A stretch of 59,164 nucleotides of DNA from Achromobacter insuavis (GCF_902859645.1 NZ_CADIJR010000041.1:1-59164); one strand, 5' to 3'. Shown: positions 20,674 to 30,754, counted from the stretch's first letter. Program-made: numbers and translations. The notes: a model not told the origin generated them from the letters alone.

Positions 20674-22227
20674 TTACTGCTTCAGTTCGATGTCGCCGAA
20701 CCAGAACGAGGTGTCCGGTTCCACGTACACGCCCGACAGGTTCTTCGACTTGACGTACAGGTTGTTCTGGGTCACCAGGAAGGCCCACGGGGCGTCCTTC
20801 CAGATGGTTTCCTGAACGGTCTTGTAGATCTCGGTCTTCTTGGCGCGGTCGGTCGTCGCCAGGGCTTGCTGGATGCCGTCGTCAACCGACTTGTTCGAGT
20901 AGTACGACACGTTGTTGAGCACCGGCGGGAACGCGGCGGTGGTCAGCAGCGGACGCAGGCCCCAGTCGGCTTCGCCGGTCGAGGACGACCAGCCGGCGTA
21001 GTACATGCGGACCTTGGCGTCTTCAGGCTTCTGCACCTGTTGCACGCGCTGCACGCGCTGGCCCGATTCCAGCACTTCGACCGACACCTTGATGCCGACT
21101 TGCGCCAGTTGCTGCTGCAGGAACTGCACCACCTTCACCGAGGTGCCGTCGTTGTAGGCGGACCAGAGCTGGCTTTCGAAGCCATTGGGGTAGCCGGCTT
21201 CGGCCAGCAGGGCCTTGGCCTTCTTGATGTCGTACGGCCACGGGCCGGTCTTGTGGGCGAAGTCCACGCCGGTCGGCACGACGCCGTCGACGACGGTGGC
21301 GTAGCCCGAGAAAGCGACCTTGGCCAGGGCTTCCTTGTTGATGGCGTAGTTGATGGCTTCACGCACCTTGACGTTGTCGAACGGCTTTTGCTGCACGTTC
21401 ATCGACAGGTAGCGGGCCATGATCGAGTTCTTGTGGTCGACCACGTCCAGCTTGTCGTTCTTGGCCAGCACGGCGGCCTGCTCGAACGGCACCGGGAAAG
21501 CGAACTGCGCTTCGCCCGTCTGCACCACGGCGGCGCGGGTGTTGTTGTCGGTGACGGTGCGGAACGTCAGGGTGTCGACCTTGGGGTAGCCCTTCTTCCA
21601 GTAGCCGTCGAACTTCTTGACCTTCAGGTATTCGGCCGGTTTCCATTCGACGAATTCGAACGGGCCGGTGCCGACCGGGTGGAAGCCGATTTCCTTGCCG
21701 TACTTGGCCAGGGCGGCCGGCGAGATCATCATGGCGGCCGGGTGGGCCAGCGCGTTGATGAAGGCCGAGAACGGCTTCTTCAGCGTGATCTTGACGGTCA
21801 GCGGGTCGATCACTTCGATCTTCTCGATGACGCTGAACTGGATGTAGCGCGACAGGCGGTTTTCCGGGTTGGCCGGACGGTCGAAGTTGATCTTGACGGC
21901 TTCGGCGTTGAACGGGGTGCCGTCATGGAACTTGACGCCATCGCGCAGCTTGAAGGTGTACACCAGGCCGTCTTCGCTGACGGTGTAGTCGGTGGCCAGC
22001 ACCTTCTGGACCTTCAGGTCCTTGTCGAACTCGAACAGGCCTTCGTAGTAGGCCTTGCCGGCCGCCTGGTTCAGCGTGCTGTTGGTGTTGTACGGATCGA
22101 GCGTTTCCAGCGCGATGGAGACGGCAAACGTCACGTCCTTGGCAGCATGCGCCAGCGGCGAGGTGAGCACGCCGAAGGCCACCGCGGCGGCGGCCATCAG
22201 CTTGGTGGGGCGCAGAACTTTCATCAT
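20674..22227 (-). CDS. gsiB: Periplasmic peptide/glutathione-binding protein GsiB
   Basis: A 517-aa family-5 solute-binding protein. It has a signal peptide ([20 protein letters not shown], cleavage after AHA) and the SBP_bac_5 opening [15 protein letters not shown]. Internal blocks are [20 protein letters not shown] and [25 protein letters not shown] lies just before the two adjacent ATGs at 22227 and 22224; the first is given. It is next to E. coli GsiB in length (512 aa). It delivers the ligand to GsiCD; the ligand class is inferred from context (iaaA and three peptidases). Confidence 0.87.
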   Translation of the reverse strand: MMKVLRPTKLMAAAAVAFGVLTSPLAHAAKDVTFAVSIALETLDPYNTNSTLNQAAGKAYYEGLFEFDKDLKVQKVLATDYTVSEDGLVYTFKLRDGVKFHDGTPFNAEAVKINFDRPANPENRLSRYIQFSVIEKIEVIDPLTVKITLKKPFSAFINALAHPAAMMISPAALAKYGKEIGFHPVGTGPFEFVEWKPAEYLKVKKFDGYWKKGYPKVDTLTFRTVTDNNTRAAVVQTGEAQFAFPVPFEQAAVLAKNDKLDVVDHKNSIMARYLSMNVQQKPFDNVKVREAINYAINKEALAKVAFSGYATVVDGVVPTGVDFAHKTGPWPYDIKKAKALLAEAGYPNGFESQLWSAYNDGTSVKVVQFLQQQLAQVGIKVSVEVLESGQRVQRVQQVQKPEDAKVRMYYAGWSSSTGEADWGLRPLLTTAAFPPVLNNVSYYSNKSVDDGIQQALATTDRAKKTEIYKTVQETIWKDAPWAFLVTQNNLYVKSKNLSGVYVEPDTSFWFGDIELKQ

Positions 22228-22292
22228 TGCAACTCCTGGTTCCGTGAGGAATTAGGGGGTTTGGTGGAAGAAAAACAAGTACGACAACTGAC

Positions 22293-24179
22293 TCAATACG
22301 CTCCGCCGACCGCATGGCGGGCGACGAAGTGATCGGTTCCTACCTGCACCAGCGGTTGCACCACCGGCTCGTCGCCGAGCTTGCGGATCGGGCTGGGAAT
22401 TTCATCGGACAGCAAGGTGCGCTTCATGTGGCGGCGCGCCGGATCGGCGATCGGCACGGCGGCCATGAGCTTCTTGGTATAGGGGTGCTGCGGGTTCTCG
22501 AAGATGGCCCGGCGCGGACCGATCTCGACAATCTGCCCCAGGTACATGACCGCCACGCGGTGGCTGACGCGCTCGACCACGGCCATGTCGTGCGAAATGA
22601 ACAGGAACGAAATGCCCATGTCGCGCTGCAGGTCGATCAGCAGGTTGACGATCTGCGCCTGGATCGACACGTCCAGCGCCGACACCGATTCGTCCGCGAT
22701 CACGACCTTCGGGTTGAGAGCCAGCGCGCGCGCGATACAGATGCGCTGGCGCTGGCCGCCGGAGAATTCATGCGGATAGCGCTGCGCCATTTCGGGCGGC
22801 AGGCCGACGCGTTCGAGCAGTTCGGCCACGCGCTGCTCGGCTTCCTTACCCTTGGCCACGCCGTGCACCAGCAGCGGCTCCATGATCGAGAAACCGACCG
22901 TGACGCGCGGATCGAGCGAGGCGAACGGATCCTGGAACACGAACTGGATGTCGCGGCGCAGGGCTTGCAGTTCGGAGGTCTTCAGACGCACGATGTCGCG
23001 CCCGCCGAAGCGGATCTCGCCGCCCTGGCTGTCCACCAGGCGCAGCAGCGAGCGGCCGGTGGTGGACTTGCCGCAACCGGATTCGCCCACCAGCGACAGC
23101 GTCTCGCCGGGGTACAGGTCGAAGCTGACCTTTTCCACGGCATGCACGCGGCGCTGCACGCGGCTCATGATGCCGCCGCGCAGGTCGAAACGCGTTACCA
23201 GGTCGCGCACGCTCAGGATCGGCTCGCGGCGCGCGGCCGGCACTTCCTGGGTGCTGGTGGCGCCGGGTTCGGCCACCGGCTGAGCCTTGCCGTCCACCTG
23301 CAGCAGCGGGAAACGCGCCGGCAGGTCGGTGCCCTGCATCGCGCCCAGCTTCGGCACGGCCGACAGCAGCGCCTTGGTATAGGCATGCTGGGGCGTGGCG
23401 AACACCGACGCCGACGGGCCTTCCTCGACCTTGTCGCCGCGGTACATGACCAGCACGCGGTCGGCCACTTCGGCGACCACGCCCATGTCGTGGGTGATGA
23501 ACACCACGCCCATGTGCATTTCTTCCTGCAGCTGGCGGATCAGTTGCAGGATCTGCGCCTGGATCGTGACGTCCAGCGCGGTGGTGGGTTCGTCGGCGAT
23601 CAGCAGCGCCGGCTTGCAGGCCAGCGCCATGGCGATCATGACGCGCTGGCGCATGCCGCCCGACAGCTGGTGCGGGTAGCGGTCCAGCACCGACTTGGCT
23701 TCGGGGATGCGCACCTGCTCCAGCATGCGCAGGGCTTCGGCGCGCGAGGCCGCGGCGTCCATGCCCTGGTGCTCGCGGATCGATTCGGCGATCTGGTCGC
23801 CGGCCGTGAACACCGGGTTCAGGGAGGTCATCGGCTCCTGGAAGATCATGGCCATGTCGGCGCCGCGCACATTGCGCATGGCGCGCTGGTTGGCATTGAC
23901 CAGGTCGATCACGGAACCGTTGCGCCGGCGCAGGGCCATGCTGCCCTGGGCGATGCGGCCGCCGCCATGTTCCACCAGGCGCATCAGCGCCAGCGACGTC
24001 ACCGACTTGCCCGAACCCGATTCGCCCACGATGGCCAGGGTCTCGCCCCGGTCCACATGGAACGACAAGTTGCGCACGGCTTCGACCGTGCGCTCCGAAC
24101 CCACGAAGCGCACCGTCAGGTCGTCGACCTGGACCACGCGGTTATCCGGCAGCGCCAGGCTGTTTGCGCGATCAACCAT
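22293..24179 (-). CDS. gsiA: Dual-ATPase ABC transporter ATP-binding protein GsiA
   Basis: A 628-aa protein with two complete ABC cassettes fused (E. coli GsiA is 623 aa). Cassette 1: Walker A GESGSGKS at 52-59, signature LSGGMRQR, Walker [13 protein letters not shown]. Cassette 2: Walker [10 protein letters not shown], signature FSGGQRQR, Walker [13 protein letters not shown]. Each is followed by an Opp-type C-terminal zone ([24 protein letters not shown]). The start ATG at 24179 is 46 nt after the iaaA stop; the frame extends further but overlaps iaaA. It energises GsiBCD. One polypeptide replaces the usual DppD and DppF pair. Confidence 0.92.
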   Translation of the reverse strand: MVDRANSLALPDNRVVQVDDLTVRFVGSERTVEAVRNLSFHVDRGETLAIVGESGSGKSVTSLALMRLVEHGGGRIAQGSMALRRRNGSVIDLVNANQRAMRNVRGADMAMIFQEPMTSLNPVFTAGDQIAESIREHQGMDAAASRAEALRMLEQVRIPEAKSVLDRYPHQLSGGMRQRVMIAMALACKPALLIADEPTTALDVTIQAQILQLIRQLQEEMHMGVVFITHDMGVVAEVADRVLVMYRGDKVEEGPSASVFATPQHAYTKALLSAVPKLGAMQGTDLPARFPLLQVDGKAQPVAEPGATSTQEVPAARREPILSVRDLVTRFDLRGGIMSRVQRRVHAVEKVSFDLYPGETLSLVGESGCGKSTTGRSLLRLVDSQGGEIRFGGRDIVRLKTSELQALRRDIQFVFQDPFASLDPRVTVGFSIMEPLLVHGVAKGKEAEQRVAELLERVGLPPEMAQRYPHEFSGGQRQRICIARALALNPKVVIADESVSALDVSIQAQIVNLLIDLQRDMGISFLFISHDMAVVERVSHRVAVMYLGQIVEIGPRRAIFENPQHPYTKKLMAAVPIADPARRHMKRTLLSDEIPSPIRKLGDEPVVQPLVQVGTDHFVARHAVGGAY

Positions 24180-24225
24180 ATCTCTAGTAATCCCCAAAAC
24201 TGACAAAAACGAAGCCCGCCGCCGC

Positions 24226-25206
24226 TCAGCGGTAGATGGCGGTGACCGGCTTCTCGCCGACGCGGGCGTAACCGCGGTACATGCCTTCCGTGTTGAACGG
24301 CAAGGCCACATTGCCCTGGGCGTCGACGGCCACCAGGCCGCCCTTGCCGCCGATGGTGGGCAGTTTTTCCATCACGACGCGGTCCGCCGCCGTTTCCAGC
24401 GAGGCGCCGCAATATTCCATCTGGGCCGCCACGTCATAGGCGGCGACCATGCGGATGAACATCTCGCCCGTGCCCGTGGTGGACACGGCGCAGGTCTTGT
24501 TGCTGGCGTAGGTGCCGGCGCCGATCAGCGGCGCGTCGCCGACGCGGCCGACCTGCTTGTTGGTGATGCCGCCGGTGGAGGTGGCCGCGGCCAGGTTGCC
24601 CTGCGCGTCCACGGCCACGGCGCCCACGGTGCCGAACTTCTTGTCCGAATCCAGCGGATCGGCCGGCGCCGGCTGGCCGCGCGCGACCATGGCCTGGCCG
24701 TCGTGGTCCAGCACCGCCGCTTCCGGCGTTTCGCGCTGCACGCGCAGCAGCTGCTCGCGGCGCGCTTCGGTCGAGAAGTACGACGGGTCGACCAGTTCCA
24801 GGCCGGCGTCCTTGGCGAAGGCTTCGGCGCCCTCGCCCACGAAGAACACGTGCTTGCTGGTTTCCATGACCTTGCGCGCGGCGAACACCGGGTTGCGCAC
24901 GCAGTTGACGTTGGCGATGGCGCCCGAACGCAGCGTGGCGCCGTCCATGATGGCGGCGTCCAGCTCATGGGTGCCGGCGCTGGTGAACACGGCGCCATGG
25001 CCGGCGTTGAACAGCGGGCAGTCTTCCAGCAGGCGCACGGCCTCGGTGACGGCGTCCAGCGCGCTGCCGCCACGGGCCAGCACGGCCTGGCCGGCGGTCA
25101 GGATGGATTCGAGCGCGCTCAGGTATTCCTGCTCTTTCTCGGGCGACATGGCCGCGCGGGACATCGCGCCGGCGCCACCGTGAATCGCGATCACGGGTTG
25201 AATCAT
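24226..25206 (-). CDS. iaaA: Isoaspartyl peptidase/L-asparaginase (Ntn hydrolase)
   Basis: A 326-aa plant-type asparaginase. It begins [19 protein letters not shown], the family opening. The autocleavage nucleophile is Thr193 in [11 protein letters not shown], giving alpha and beta chains. The downstream [19 protein letters not shown] and [14 protein letters not shown] blocks bind substrate. The enzyme hydrolyses isoaspartyl dipeptides and asparagine. Its ATG (25204-25206) overlaps the rpiR stop by 4 nt (ATGA), so the two are translationally coupled. In E. coli iaaA is also followed by gsiABCD, which supports both names. Confidence 0.93.
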   Translation of the reverse strand: MIQPVIAIHGGAGAMSRAAMSPEKEQEYLSALESILTAGQAVLARGGSALDAVTEAVRLLEDCPLFNAGHGAVFTSAGTHELDAAIMDGATLRSGAIANVNCVRNPVFAARKVMETSKHVFFVGEGAEAFAKDAGLELVDPSYFSTEARREQLLRVQRETPEAAVLDHDGQAMVARGQPAPADPLDSDKKFGTVGAVAVDAQGNLAAATSTGGITNKQVGRVGDAPLIGAGTYASNKTCAVSTTGTGEMFIRMVAAYDVAAQMEYCGASLETAADRVVMEKLPTIGGKGGLVAVDAQGNVALPFNTEGMYRGYARVGEKPVTAIYR

Positions 25207-26078
25207 CGTTTACCTACTCCATGGATGAGCCACGGCATCACGGACTGGGTCACCCCAGCGGCGGCCGCGACGGAATTCTTGGCCCGATAGGCCACCGCCG
25301 CCGACAAGGCCTCGATCAGGCCGAGCGCGGCGGTTTCGGAATTGGGGATCAGCTGGCGCGTGGACACGGCGTACAGCACCACCGACGCGGTCGGCGCCAG
25401 CGGCGAGGTGGGCTTGTCGGTCAGCACCAGCACCGGTACGCCGGCCTGCTTGGCGGCGCCCGCCAGGGTCACGGTGTCGGCCAGGTAGCGCGGAAAGCCG
25501 ATCGCGATCACCAGATCCTTGCTGGTCATGCGCGACATCTGGCGCGCCGCGTGCGACACCCCGCCCGGGCCGGCCAGCGATTCGACCGAATGCAGGTGCA
25601 TGCACAGGCCGCGCTGCAGCATGCCGGCCAGGAAGCCGCTGGCGCCGAAGCCGATGATGAACACGCGGTCGGCGGCCAGGATGGCGTCGACCGCCTGCTC
25701 ACAGGCGGCGGCATCCAGGGTCTGCAGGTTGCGCTGGGCGTTGCGGATGTCTTCTTCGAGGGTCGCGGCGAAGATCTGCACCGCGCTGGCCGAATGCGCC
25801 AGCTCGGTGCGCAGCTTTTCGACCGGCTCCAGCGCCGCCTCGAAGCCGCGCGCCAGCTCGGCGCGGAACTGCGGATAGCCCGGCAGGTCCAGGGCGCGCG
25901 CGAAGCGGTTGGCGGTCGCGACCGACACCCCCGCCGCCGTCGCGAATTCGTCGATGGTCATCGTGGCCACGCGGAACTGGTGCGCCAGGACGTATTCGGC
26001 CATCTTGTGCTGCGTGCGGCTCAGCGCGGGCTGGGCCCGGGCGATCCGATCAGCGATCGTGAGTGCGGCCTTGTTCAT
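25203..26078 (-). CDS. MurR/RpiR family transcriptional regulator
   Basis: A 291-aa regulator from the ATG at 26078. The N-terminal HTH_6 domain (TMTIDEFATAAGVSVATANR, about residues 40-75) is followed by a SIS sugar-phosphate-binding domain (about 115-260; VFIIGFGASGFLAGML and VIAIGFPRYLADTV). A frame running to an ATG at 26129 exists, but it would start inside the inverted repeat at 26109-26128 and has no Shine-Dalgarno sequence. RpiR regulators normally sense a phosphosugar. Here it is the first gene of the peptide-uptake operon and probably its regulator. The identity of the effector is open; a muropeptide or amino-sugar signal would fit. Confidence 0.88.
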   Translation of the reverse strand: MNKAALTIADRIARAQPALSRTQHKMAEYVLAHQFRVATMTIDEFATAAGVSVATANRFARALDLPGYPQFRAELARGFEAALEPVEKLRTELAHSASAVQIFAATLEEDIRNAQRNLQTLDAAACEQAVDAILAADRVFIIGFGASGFLAGMLQRGLCMHLHSVESLAGPGGVSHAARQMSRMTSKDLVIAIGFPRYLADTVTLAGAAKQAGVPVLVLTDKPTSPLAPTASVVLYAVSTRQLIPNSETAALGLIEALSAAVAYRAKNSVAAAAGVTQSVMPWLIHGVGKR

Positions 26079-26108
26079 CGAAAAAAGGGGGGAGACGTAG
26101 CGGAGGTT

Positions 26109-26128
26109 TGTGTAAATCTGTTTACACA
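26109..26128. promoter_or_regulatory. Candidate RpiR operator (perfect inverted repeat)
   Basis: TGTGTAAA, a 4-bp spacer and TTTACACA: an 8-bp perfect inverted repeat. It ends 31 nt upstream of the rpiR start codon, in an AT-rich island within otherwise GC-rich DNA. The position fits autoregulation of the whole operon. Further small palindromes (GAAAATTCATTTTC, GGGTATACCC) lie within the next 45 bp. Confidence 0.55.
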
Positions 26129-26265
26129 TAAATTTTAGATAAGAAAATTCATTTTCATACTAAGGGTATACCCGTGAATTTATGTAACAGTGCTTCAAAA
26201 GAAACGGGGCCGGTTTGAGGTACGCTAAATGCCCCTTCCCGTTTCCCGTTTTCCGGAACCTTCGA

Positions 26266-26724
26266 ATGCCCGCCTGGACCTGCAAACCCCACGCCGAACT
26301 GACCCTGGCCGAGCTCTACGCCATCCTGCGCCTGCGCTCGGAAGTCTTCGTGGTGGAACAGAACTGTGTCTTCCTGGACATGGACGACAAAGACCTGCTG
26401 GGACAGACCGAACACCTGATGGCCTGGGACAACGGCGCGCTGCTGGCCTATTGCCGCCTGCTGGAACCGGCGCTGAACGACGGCCAGGCGGTCATCGGCC
26501 GCGTCATCACGGCGCCGGCGGCGCGCGGCACGGGCCTGGGCCACGACCTGATGCGCCGCGCCAAGGACGAAGTGGCGCGGCTGTGGCCGGGCCAGCCGGT
26601 CTACCTGGGCGCGCAGGCCCGGCTGCGCGGCTATTACGGCGGCCACGGCTTCGTGCCGGTGACCGAGGAGTACATCGAGGACGGCATCCCGCACGTCGGC
26701 ATGCTGCTGCGCGAAGCGGCCTGA
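26266..26724 (+). CDS. elaA: ElaA-like GNAT acetyltransferase
   Basis: A 152-aa protein from the ATG at 26266; the longer frame from 26215 lacks a ribosome site and family residues. The sequence begins with the ElaA pattern (LAELYAILRLRSEVFVVEQN) and carries the acetyl-CoA motif IGRVITAPAARGTGLGHDLM (R-G-x-G-x-G/A type). The C-terminal YLGAQARLRGYYGGHGFVPV is near-diagnostic. The substrate of ElaA is unknown. The gene is alone, convergent with scoAB across a mirrored terminator. Confidence 0.87.
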   Translation: MPAWTCKPHAELTLAELYAILRLRSEVFVVEQNCVFLDMDDKDLLGQTEHLMAWDNGALLAYCRLLEPALNDGQAVIGRVITAPAARGTGLGHDLMRRAKDEVARLWPGQPVYLGAQARLRGYYGGHGFVPVTEEYIEDGIPHVGMLLREAA

Positions 26725-26777
26725 ACGCCACGGCGGCGGGCAGCGCTGCCCCAGGCGCGTTGCCGCCGCCCCAATGA

Positions 26778-26802
26778 AAACGCCCCTTTGCGGGGCGTTT
26801 TG
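26778..26802 (+). terminator. Terminator of the elaA-like gene
   Basis: AAAACGCCCC, a 5-nt loop and GGGGCGTTTT: a strong GC stem with flanking A and T runs, followed by GTGTTTTG. Confidence 0.82.
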
Positions 26803-26820
26803 TGTTTTGCCGACGGCATG

Positions 26821-26847
26821 AAAAACGCCCCGCAAAGGGGCGTTTTT
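26821..26847 (-). terminator. Terminator of scoAB
   Basis: AAAAACGCCCC, GCAAA and GGGGCGTTTTT. Its core 25 bp is the exact reverse complement of the terminator at 26778-26802, so each transcript direction meets equivalent hairpins. Confidence 0.82.
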
Positions 26848-26867
26848 CGTTCCAGCGTCGATCGAGG

Positions 26868-27521
26868 TTACTTGACCGCCGACACGTCCAGCTTGGCGGC
26901 CGTCTTGGACTGGATCTCGTCCACCGTCACGCCCGGCGCCGTTTCCAGCAGCTTCAGGCCGTTGTCGGTGACTTCCATCACGCCCAGATCGGTGATGATC
27001 AGGTCGACCACGCCCACGCCGGTCAGCGGCAGGTTGCATTCGGGCAGCAGCTTGACGTCCTCGGTGCCGTCCTTCTTCTTGGCCACGTGTTCCATCAGCA
27101 CGACCACGCGGCCGACACCGGCCACCAGGTCCATCGCGCCGCCCATGCCCTTGACCATCTTGCCCGGAATCATCCAGTTGGCCAGGTCGCCCTTTTCGGA
27201 CACCTGCATCGCGCCCAGGATGGCCAGGTTGATCTTGCCGCCGCGGATCATCGCGAACGAGTCGGCCGACGAGAAGATCGACGAGCCGGGCAGCGTCGTG
27301 ACCGTCTGCTTGCCGGCGTTGATCAGGTCGGCGTCGACCTCGGCGTCGGTCGGGAACGGGCCGATGCCCAACAGGCCGTTTTCGGATTGCAGCCAGACTT
27401 CGACGCCCTTGGGCACGTGGTTGGCCACCAGGGTCGGCAGGCCGATACCCAGGTTCACGTAAAAACCGTCTTGCAGCTCGCGCGCGGCGCGCGCCGCCAT
27501 TTCATCGCGGGACCATGCCAT
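26868..27521 (-). CDS. scoB: 3-oxoacid (succinyl-CoA:acetoacetate) CoA-transferase subunit B
   Basis: A 217-aa beta subunit of a family I CoA-transferase. It opens [20 protein letters not shown], and the catalytic glutamate sits in [14 protein letters not shown]. Later blocks are [33 protein letters not shown] (split here only for description) and [17 protein letters not shown] precedes the ATG at 27521. With subunit A, it moves CoA from succinyl-CoA to acetoacetate or a similar oxoacid in ketone-body use. The closely related pcaIJ (3-oxoadipate) pair cannot be fully excluded by eye. Confidence 0.92.
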   Translation of the reverse strand: MAWSRDEMAARAARELQDGFYVNLGIGLPTLVANHVPKGVEVWLQSENGLLGIGPFPTDAEVDADLINAGKQTVTTLPGSSIFSSADSFAMIRGGKINLAILGAMQVSEKGDLANWMIPGKMVKGMGGAMDLVAGVGRVVVLMEHVAKKKDGTEDVKLLPECNLPLTGVGVVDLIITDLGVMEVTDNGLKLLETAPGVTVDEIQSKTAAKLDVSAVK

Positions 27522-27533
27522 GTTGTGTTCTCC

Positions 27534-28232
27534 TTAGGCCGGGCGAGTGGTGCGTTGTTCGATGCGCTTTTCCGGATTGGCGTTCAGCACGATCCGGTGC
27601 ACATAGATGCCGGGCAGGTGGATCTGGTCGGGGTCCAGGCTGCCGGTGTCGACGATCTGCTCGACCTCGACCACCGTGAACTTGCCGGCCATGGCCACGT
27701 TCGGGTTGAAGTTGCGCGCCGTCTTGCGGAACACCAGGTTGCCGCTGCGGTCGGCGATGTGCGCCTTGACCAGCGACACGTCCGGCACCAGCGAACGCTC
27801 CATCACGTATTGCTGGCCGTCGAATTCGCGGATTTCCTTGCCGTCGGCGACGATGGTGCCCACGCCGGTGCGGGTGAAGAACGCCGGGATGCCGGCGCCG
27901 CCGGCGCGCAGCTTCTCGGCCAGCGTGCCCTGCGGCGTGAATTCGAGCTCGAGTTCGCCCGACAGGTACTGGCGTTCGAATTCCTTGTTCTCGCCCACGT
28001 ACGAGGCGATCATCTTGCGGACCTGGCGCGTGTTCAGCAGCTGGCCCAGGCCGAAGCCGTCGACGCCCGCGTTATTGCTGATGCACGTGAGATCCTTGAC
28101 GCCCGAATCGCGCAGCGCGGCGATCAGGGCCTCGGGAATGCCGCAAAGGCCGAAACCGCCGACGGCGATCATCTGGCCGTCCTTGACGATGCCTGCCAGC
28201 GCCTCCTGGGCGCTTGCAAAAACCTTGTCCAT
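27534..28232 (-). CDS. scoA: 3-oxoacid CoA-transferase subunit A
   Basis: A 232-aa alpha subunit. It begins with a short helix, then [17 protein letters not shown], the CoA-binding glycine motif, and continues with [17 protein letters not shown] and [16 protein letters not shown]. Both subunits are needed for activity. It lies 12 nt upstream of scoB with the same direction. The 299-nt region before its start shows no clear promoter that I can name. Confidence 0.92.
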   Translation of the reverse strand: MDKVFASAQEALAGIVKDGQMIAVGGFGLCGIPEALIAALRDSGVKDLTCISNNAGVDGFGLGQLLNTRQVRKMIASYVGENKEFERQYLSGELELEFTPQGTLAEKLRAGGAGIPAFFTRTGVGTIVADGKEIREFDGQQYVMERSLVPDVSLVKAHIADRSGNLVFRKTARNFNPNVAMAGKFTVVEVEQIVDTGSLDPDQIHLPGIYVHRIVLNANPEKRIEQRTTRPA

Positions 28233-28531
28233 CGCTCCAACTCCTAGTTAAGGTCGAACTGAAGAGGATCCGCCCGCCCTGCCGGACCGCATGCCCCGCG
28301 AAGGAGGCCGGCGATCCTGGATGGACCCTGTTTGTACTTGGGGCGCGGCTGCCGGTTTCGCGGCCCGGCGGCATCGCGGCGTGGCCCGATGCCTGCTGGT
28401 TCGCGGCGCCGAGGGTGGCGCGCCCTGTCATTCGTATTGTGGTTCTGTCCTGGATTTTAACGGCATGGCCGGCAAATGCGGGCGCCGTTTCAAACGCCGC
28501 ATTGAAGTCGGACCGCCCGCCGCCGGCGCGC
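28233..28531. other. Intergenic stretch upstream of scoAB
   Basis: No gene, RNA or repeat is recognised in these 299 bases. They should hold the scoAB promoter (minus strand). AGGAG-like sequence (TAGGAG) directly precedes the scoA ATG, but no convincing -35/-10 pair was found. Confidence 0.5.
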
Positions 28532-28981
28532 CTAGGCCGCCGGCTGGAACTGCGTGGCCATTTTCGCCAGCACTTCGGGCGGCCACGGGGCGGACGTATT
28601 GGCCACGTAATCCATCCACACCAGCACGTTGCGGCCGCGGGCGTAAGGGCCGGCGTCGTCGCCCACCTTCTCGAGCAACAATTCGAACTCGGCGCTCGAA
28701 CGGCCGATGCGCGTGACCTTGTGCGTGACCCGCACGGTCGCCGGATAGGTCAGCGGTCGCAGGAAATCGCAGGACGCGTGCGCGAGGATGGCGCCGTCGT
28801 CGGCCGGCAGTTCGAAGCCCGCGTCGTAGAGGATCTGCATCCGCGCCTCTTCCATGAGGCGGAAATACAGCGTGTTATTGAGATGGTTCAAGGCGTCGGA
28901 ATCGCCCCAACGCAAAGGCAAATCCACATGATGGGTATCCCCCACCGTCAGAATCCGCGCAGACAGAGTGTCCGGGTTCAC
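28532..28981 (-). CDS. Hotdog-fold acyl-CoA thioesterase (4HBT type)
   Basis: A 149-aa protein. The start is the GTG at 28981, chosen because AGGAG (28988-28992 on the plus strand as CTCCT) precedes it by 6 nt; the open frame runs on to 29428 through the divergent gene. The 4HBT/YbgC-like motif is LPLRWGDSDALNHLNNTLYFRLMEE (central residues D-x-x-x-H-x-N), followed by ASCDFLRPLTYPATVRV. It hydrolyses acyl-CoA thioesters in the cytoplasm; chain length is unknown. It is divergent from the ETF-QO gene, sharing about 110 bp. Confidence 0.85.
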   Translation of the reverse strand: MNPDTLSARILTVGDTHHVDLPLRWGDSDALNHLNNTLYFRLMEEARMQILYDAGFELPADDGAILAHASCDFLRPLTYPATVRVTHKVTRIGRSSAEFELLLEKVGDDAGPYARGRNVLVWMDYVANTSAPWPPEVLAKMATQFQPAA

Positions 28982-29093
28982 CAATTGCTCCTGATAGCTG
29001 ATGGAAATGCGAAGACGTGCAAGGTCTCCGCCTGCAATACAATCGCCGATAATACTTCCAGCCATATATGGAATACATACGGGGAGCTTTGCA

Positions 29094-30740
29094 ATGTCTG
29101 AACGCGAGTCGATGGAATATGACGTGGTCGTGGTTGGCGGGGGTCCCGCCGGCTTGGCCACCGCTATCCGTCTGAAGCAACTGGCCGCTGAGAAGAACCA
29201 GGAAATCGGCGTCTGCGTCCTGGAAAAAGGCGCGGAGCTGGGCGCGCACATCCTGTCCGGCGCCGTCATGGACCCGCTGGCCCTGACCGAGCTGATCCCC
29301 GACTGGAAGGAAAAGGGCGCGCCGCTGAACGTGCCCGTGACGCAGGACAAGTTCCTGTTCCTGTCCGAAAACGGCGCGCGCGCCACGCCGAACTGGCTGC
29401 TGCCGCCCTGTTTCCACAATGAAGGCAACTACATCGTCCGCCTGGGCGACGTCGTCAAGTGGCTGGGCGAACAGGCCGAGGCGCTGGGCGTCGAGATCTT
29501 CCCGGGCTTTGCCGCGGTCGAAGTGCTGTACGACGAGAACGGCGCGGTGCGCGGCGTGGCCACCGGCGACATGGGCGTGGCCCGCGACGGCAGCCACACC
29601 GACCACTACCAGCCCGGCATGGAACTGCATGCGCGCTATACGGTGTTCGCCGAAGGCGCGCGCGGCCAGCTCGGCCGCCAGCTGATCGAGCGCTACAAGC
29701 TCGACGACGGCCGCGATCCGCAGGCCTACGGCATCGGCATCAAGGAAATGTGGGAAGTCGACCCGGCCCAGTCCAAGCCCGGCCTGGTGATCCACACCGC
29801 CGGCTGGCCGCTGGATTCGGACACCTACGGCGGTTCGTTCCTCTACCACCTGGACAACAACCTGGTGGCCGTCGGCATGATCGTCGGGCTGGACTACGCC
29901 AACCCGTGGCTGTCGCCGTTCGATGAATTCCAGCGCTACAAGACCCACCCCGCGATCCGCGGCACTTTCGAAGGCGGCAAGCGCATCGCCTACGGCGCCC
30001 GCGCCATCACCGCCGGCGGCCTGCTGTCTCTGCCCAAGCTGACATTCCCGGGCGGCGTGCTGGTCGGCTGTGAGGCCGGCTTCCTGAACGCCTCGCGCAT
30101 CAAGGGCAGCCACGCCGCCATCAAGTCCGGCAAGCTGGCCGCCGAGGCCGCGTTCGACGCGCTGGTGGCCGACCGCCGCCAGGACGAACTGGCCGCCTAC
30201 CCGGAAGCCTTCAAGAATTCGTGGCTGCATGCCGAGCTGAACAAGGCGCGCAACTTCAAGCAGTGGTTCAAGAAGGGCCGCACCGTGGCCACGCTGATGA
30301 CCGGCATCGAGCAGCTGGTGTTCAAGGGCAAGATGCCCTGGACCCTGCGCCACAGCAAGCCCGACCACGCCTGCCTGCAGCCGGCCTCGCAGTGCGCCCG
30401 CATCGACTATCCCAAGCCCGATGGCAAGCTGACCTTCGACAAGCTCAGCTCGGTGTTCATCTCCAACACCAACCACGACGAGAACGAACCCATCCACCTG
30501 ACGCTGAAGGATGCGTCGGTGCCGGTGAAGGTCAACCTGGCCAAGTACGGCGGTCCGGAATCGCGCTACTGTCCGGCCGGAGTGTATGAGTTCGTCAAGG
30601 ACGACCACGGCGAGGACCGCCTGCAGATCAACGCGCAGAACTGCGTGCACTGCAAGACCTGCGACATCAAGGACCCGACCCAGAACATCGTCTGGGTGGC
30701 GCCGCAGGGCGGCGAGGGCCCGGTCTACAGCGGCATGTAG
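29094..30740 (+). CDS. Electron transfer flavoprotein-ubiquinone oxidoreductase
   Basis: A 548-aa protein from the ATG at 29094, with GGGGAG 7 nt upstream. The N-terminal FAD-binding motif is YDVVVVGGGPAGLATAIRL. The C-terminal 4Fe-4S ferredoxin domain has Cys493 (YCPAGVYE) and Cys517, Cys520, Cys523 (NCVHCKTCDIKDPTQNI). The membrane-contacting middle region is intact. It passes electrons from ETF, reduced by acyl-CoA and amino-acid dehydrogenases, to ubiquinone at the inner membrane. Nearby scoAB, the thioesterase, prpE and mmsA fit fatty-acid and branched-chain catabolism. Confidence 0.95.
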   Translation: MSERESMEYDVVVVGGGPAGLATAIRLKQLAAEKNQEIGVCVLEKGAELGAHILSGAVMDPLALTELIPDWKEKGAPLNVPVTQDKFLFLSENGARATPNWLLPPCFHNEGNYIVRLGDVVKWLGEQAEALGVEIFPGFAAVEVLYDENGAVRGVATGDMGVARDGSHTDHYQPGMELHARYTVFAEGARGQLGRQLIERYKLDDGRDPQAYGIGIKEMWEVDPAQSKPGLVIHTAGWPLDSDTYGGSFLYHLDNNLVAVGMIVGLDYANPWLSPFDEFQRYKTHPAIRGTFEGGKRIAYGARAITAGGLLSLPKLTFPGGVLVGCEAGFLNASRIKGSHAAIKSGKLAAEAAFDALVADRRQDELAAYPEAFKNSWLHAELNKARNFKQWFKKGRTVATLMTGIEQLVFKGKMPWTLRHSKPDHACLQPASQCARIDYPKPDGKLTFDKLSSVFISNTNHDENEPIHLTLKDASVPVKVNLAKYGGPESRYCPAGVYEFVKDDHGEDRLQINAQNCVHCKTCDIKDPTQNIVWVAPQGGEGPVYSGM

Positions 30741-30754
30741 CAGGCTCGCGGGCA

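Noticed and set aside
26079-26129. Longer start for the RpiR regulator at 26129
   Set aside because: It has no ribosome site, begins inside the inverted repeat, and the added residues do not look like the family.
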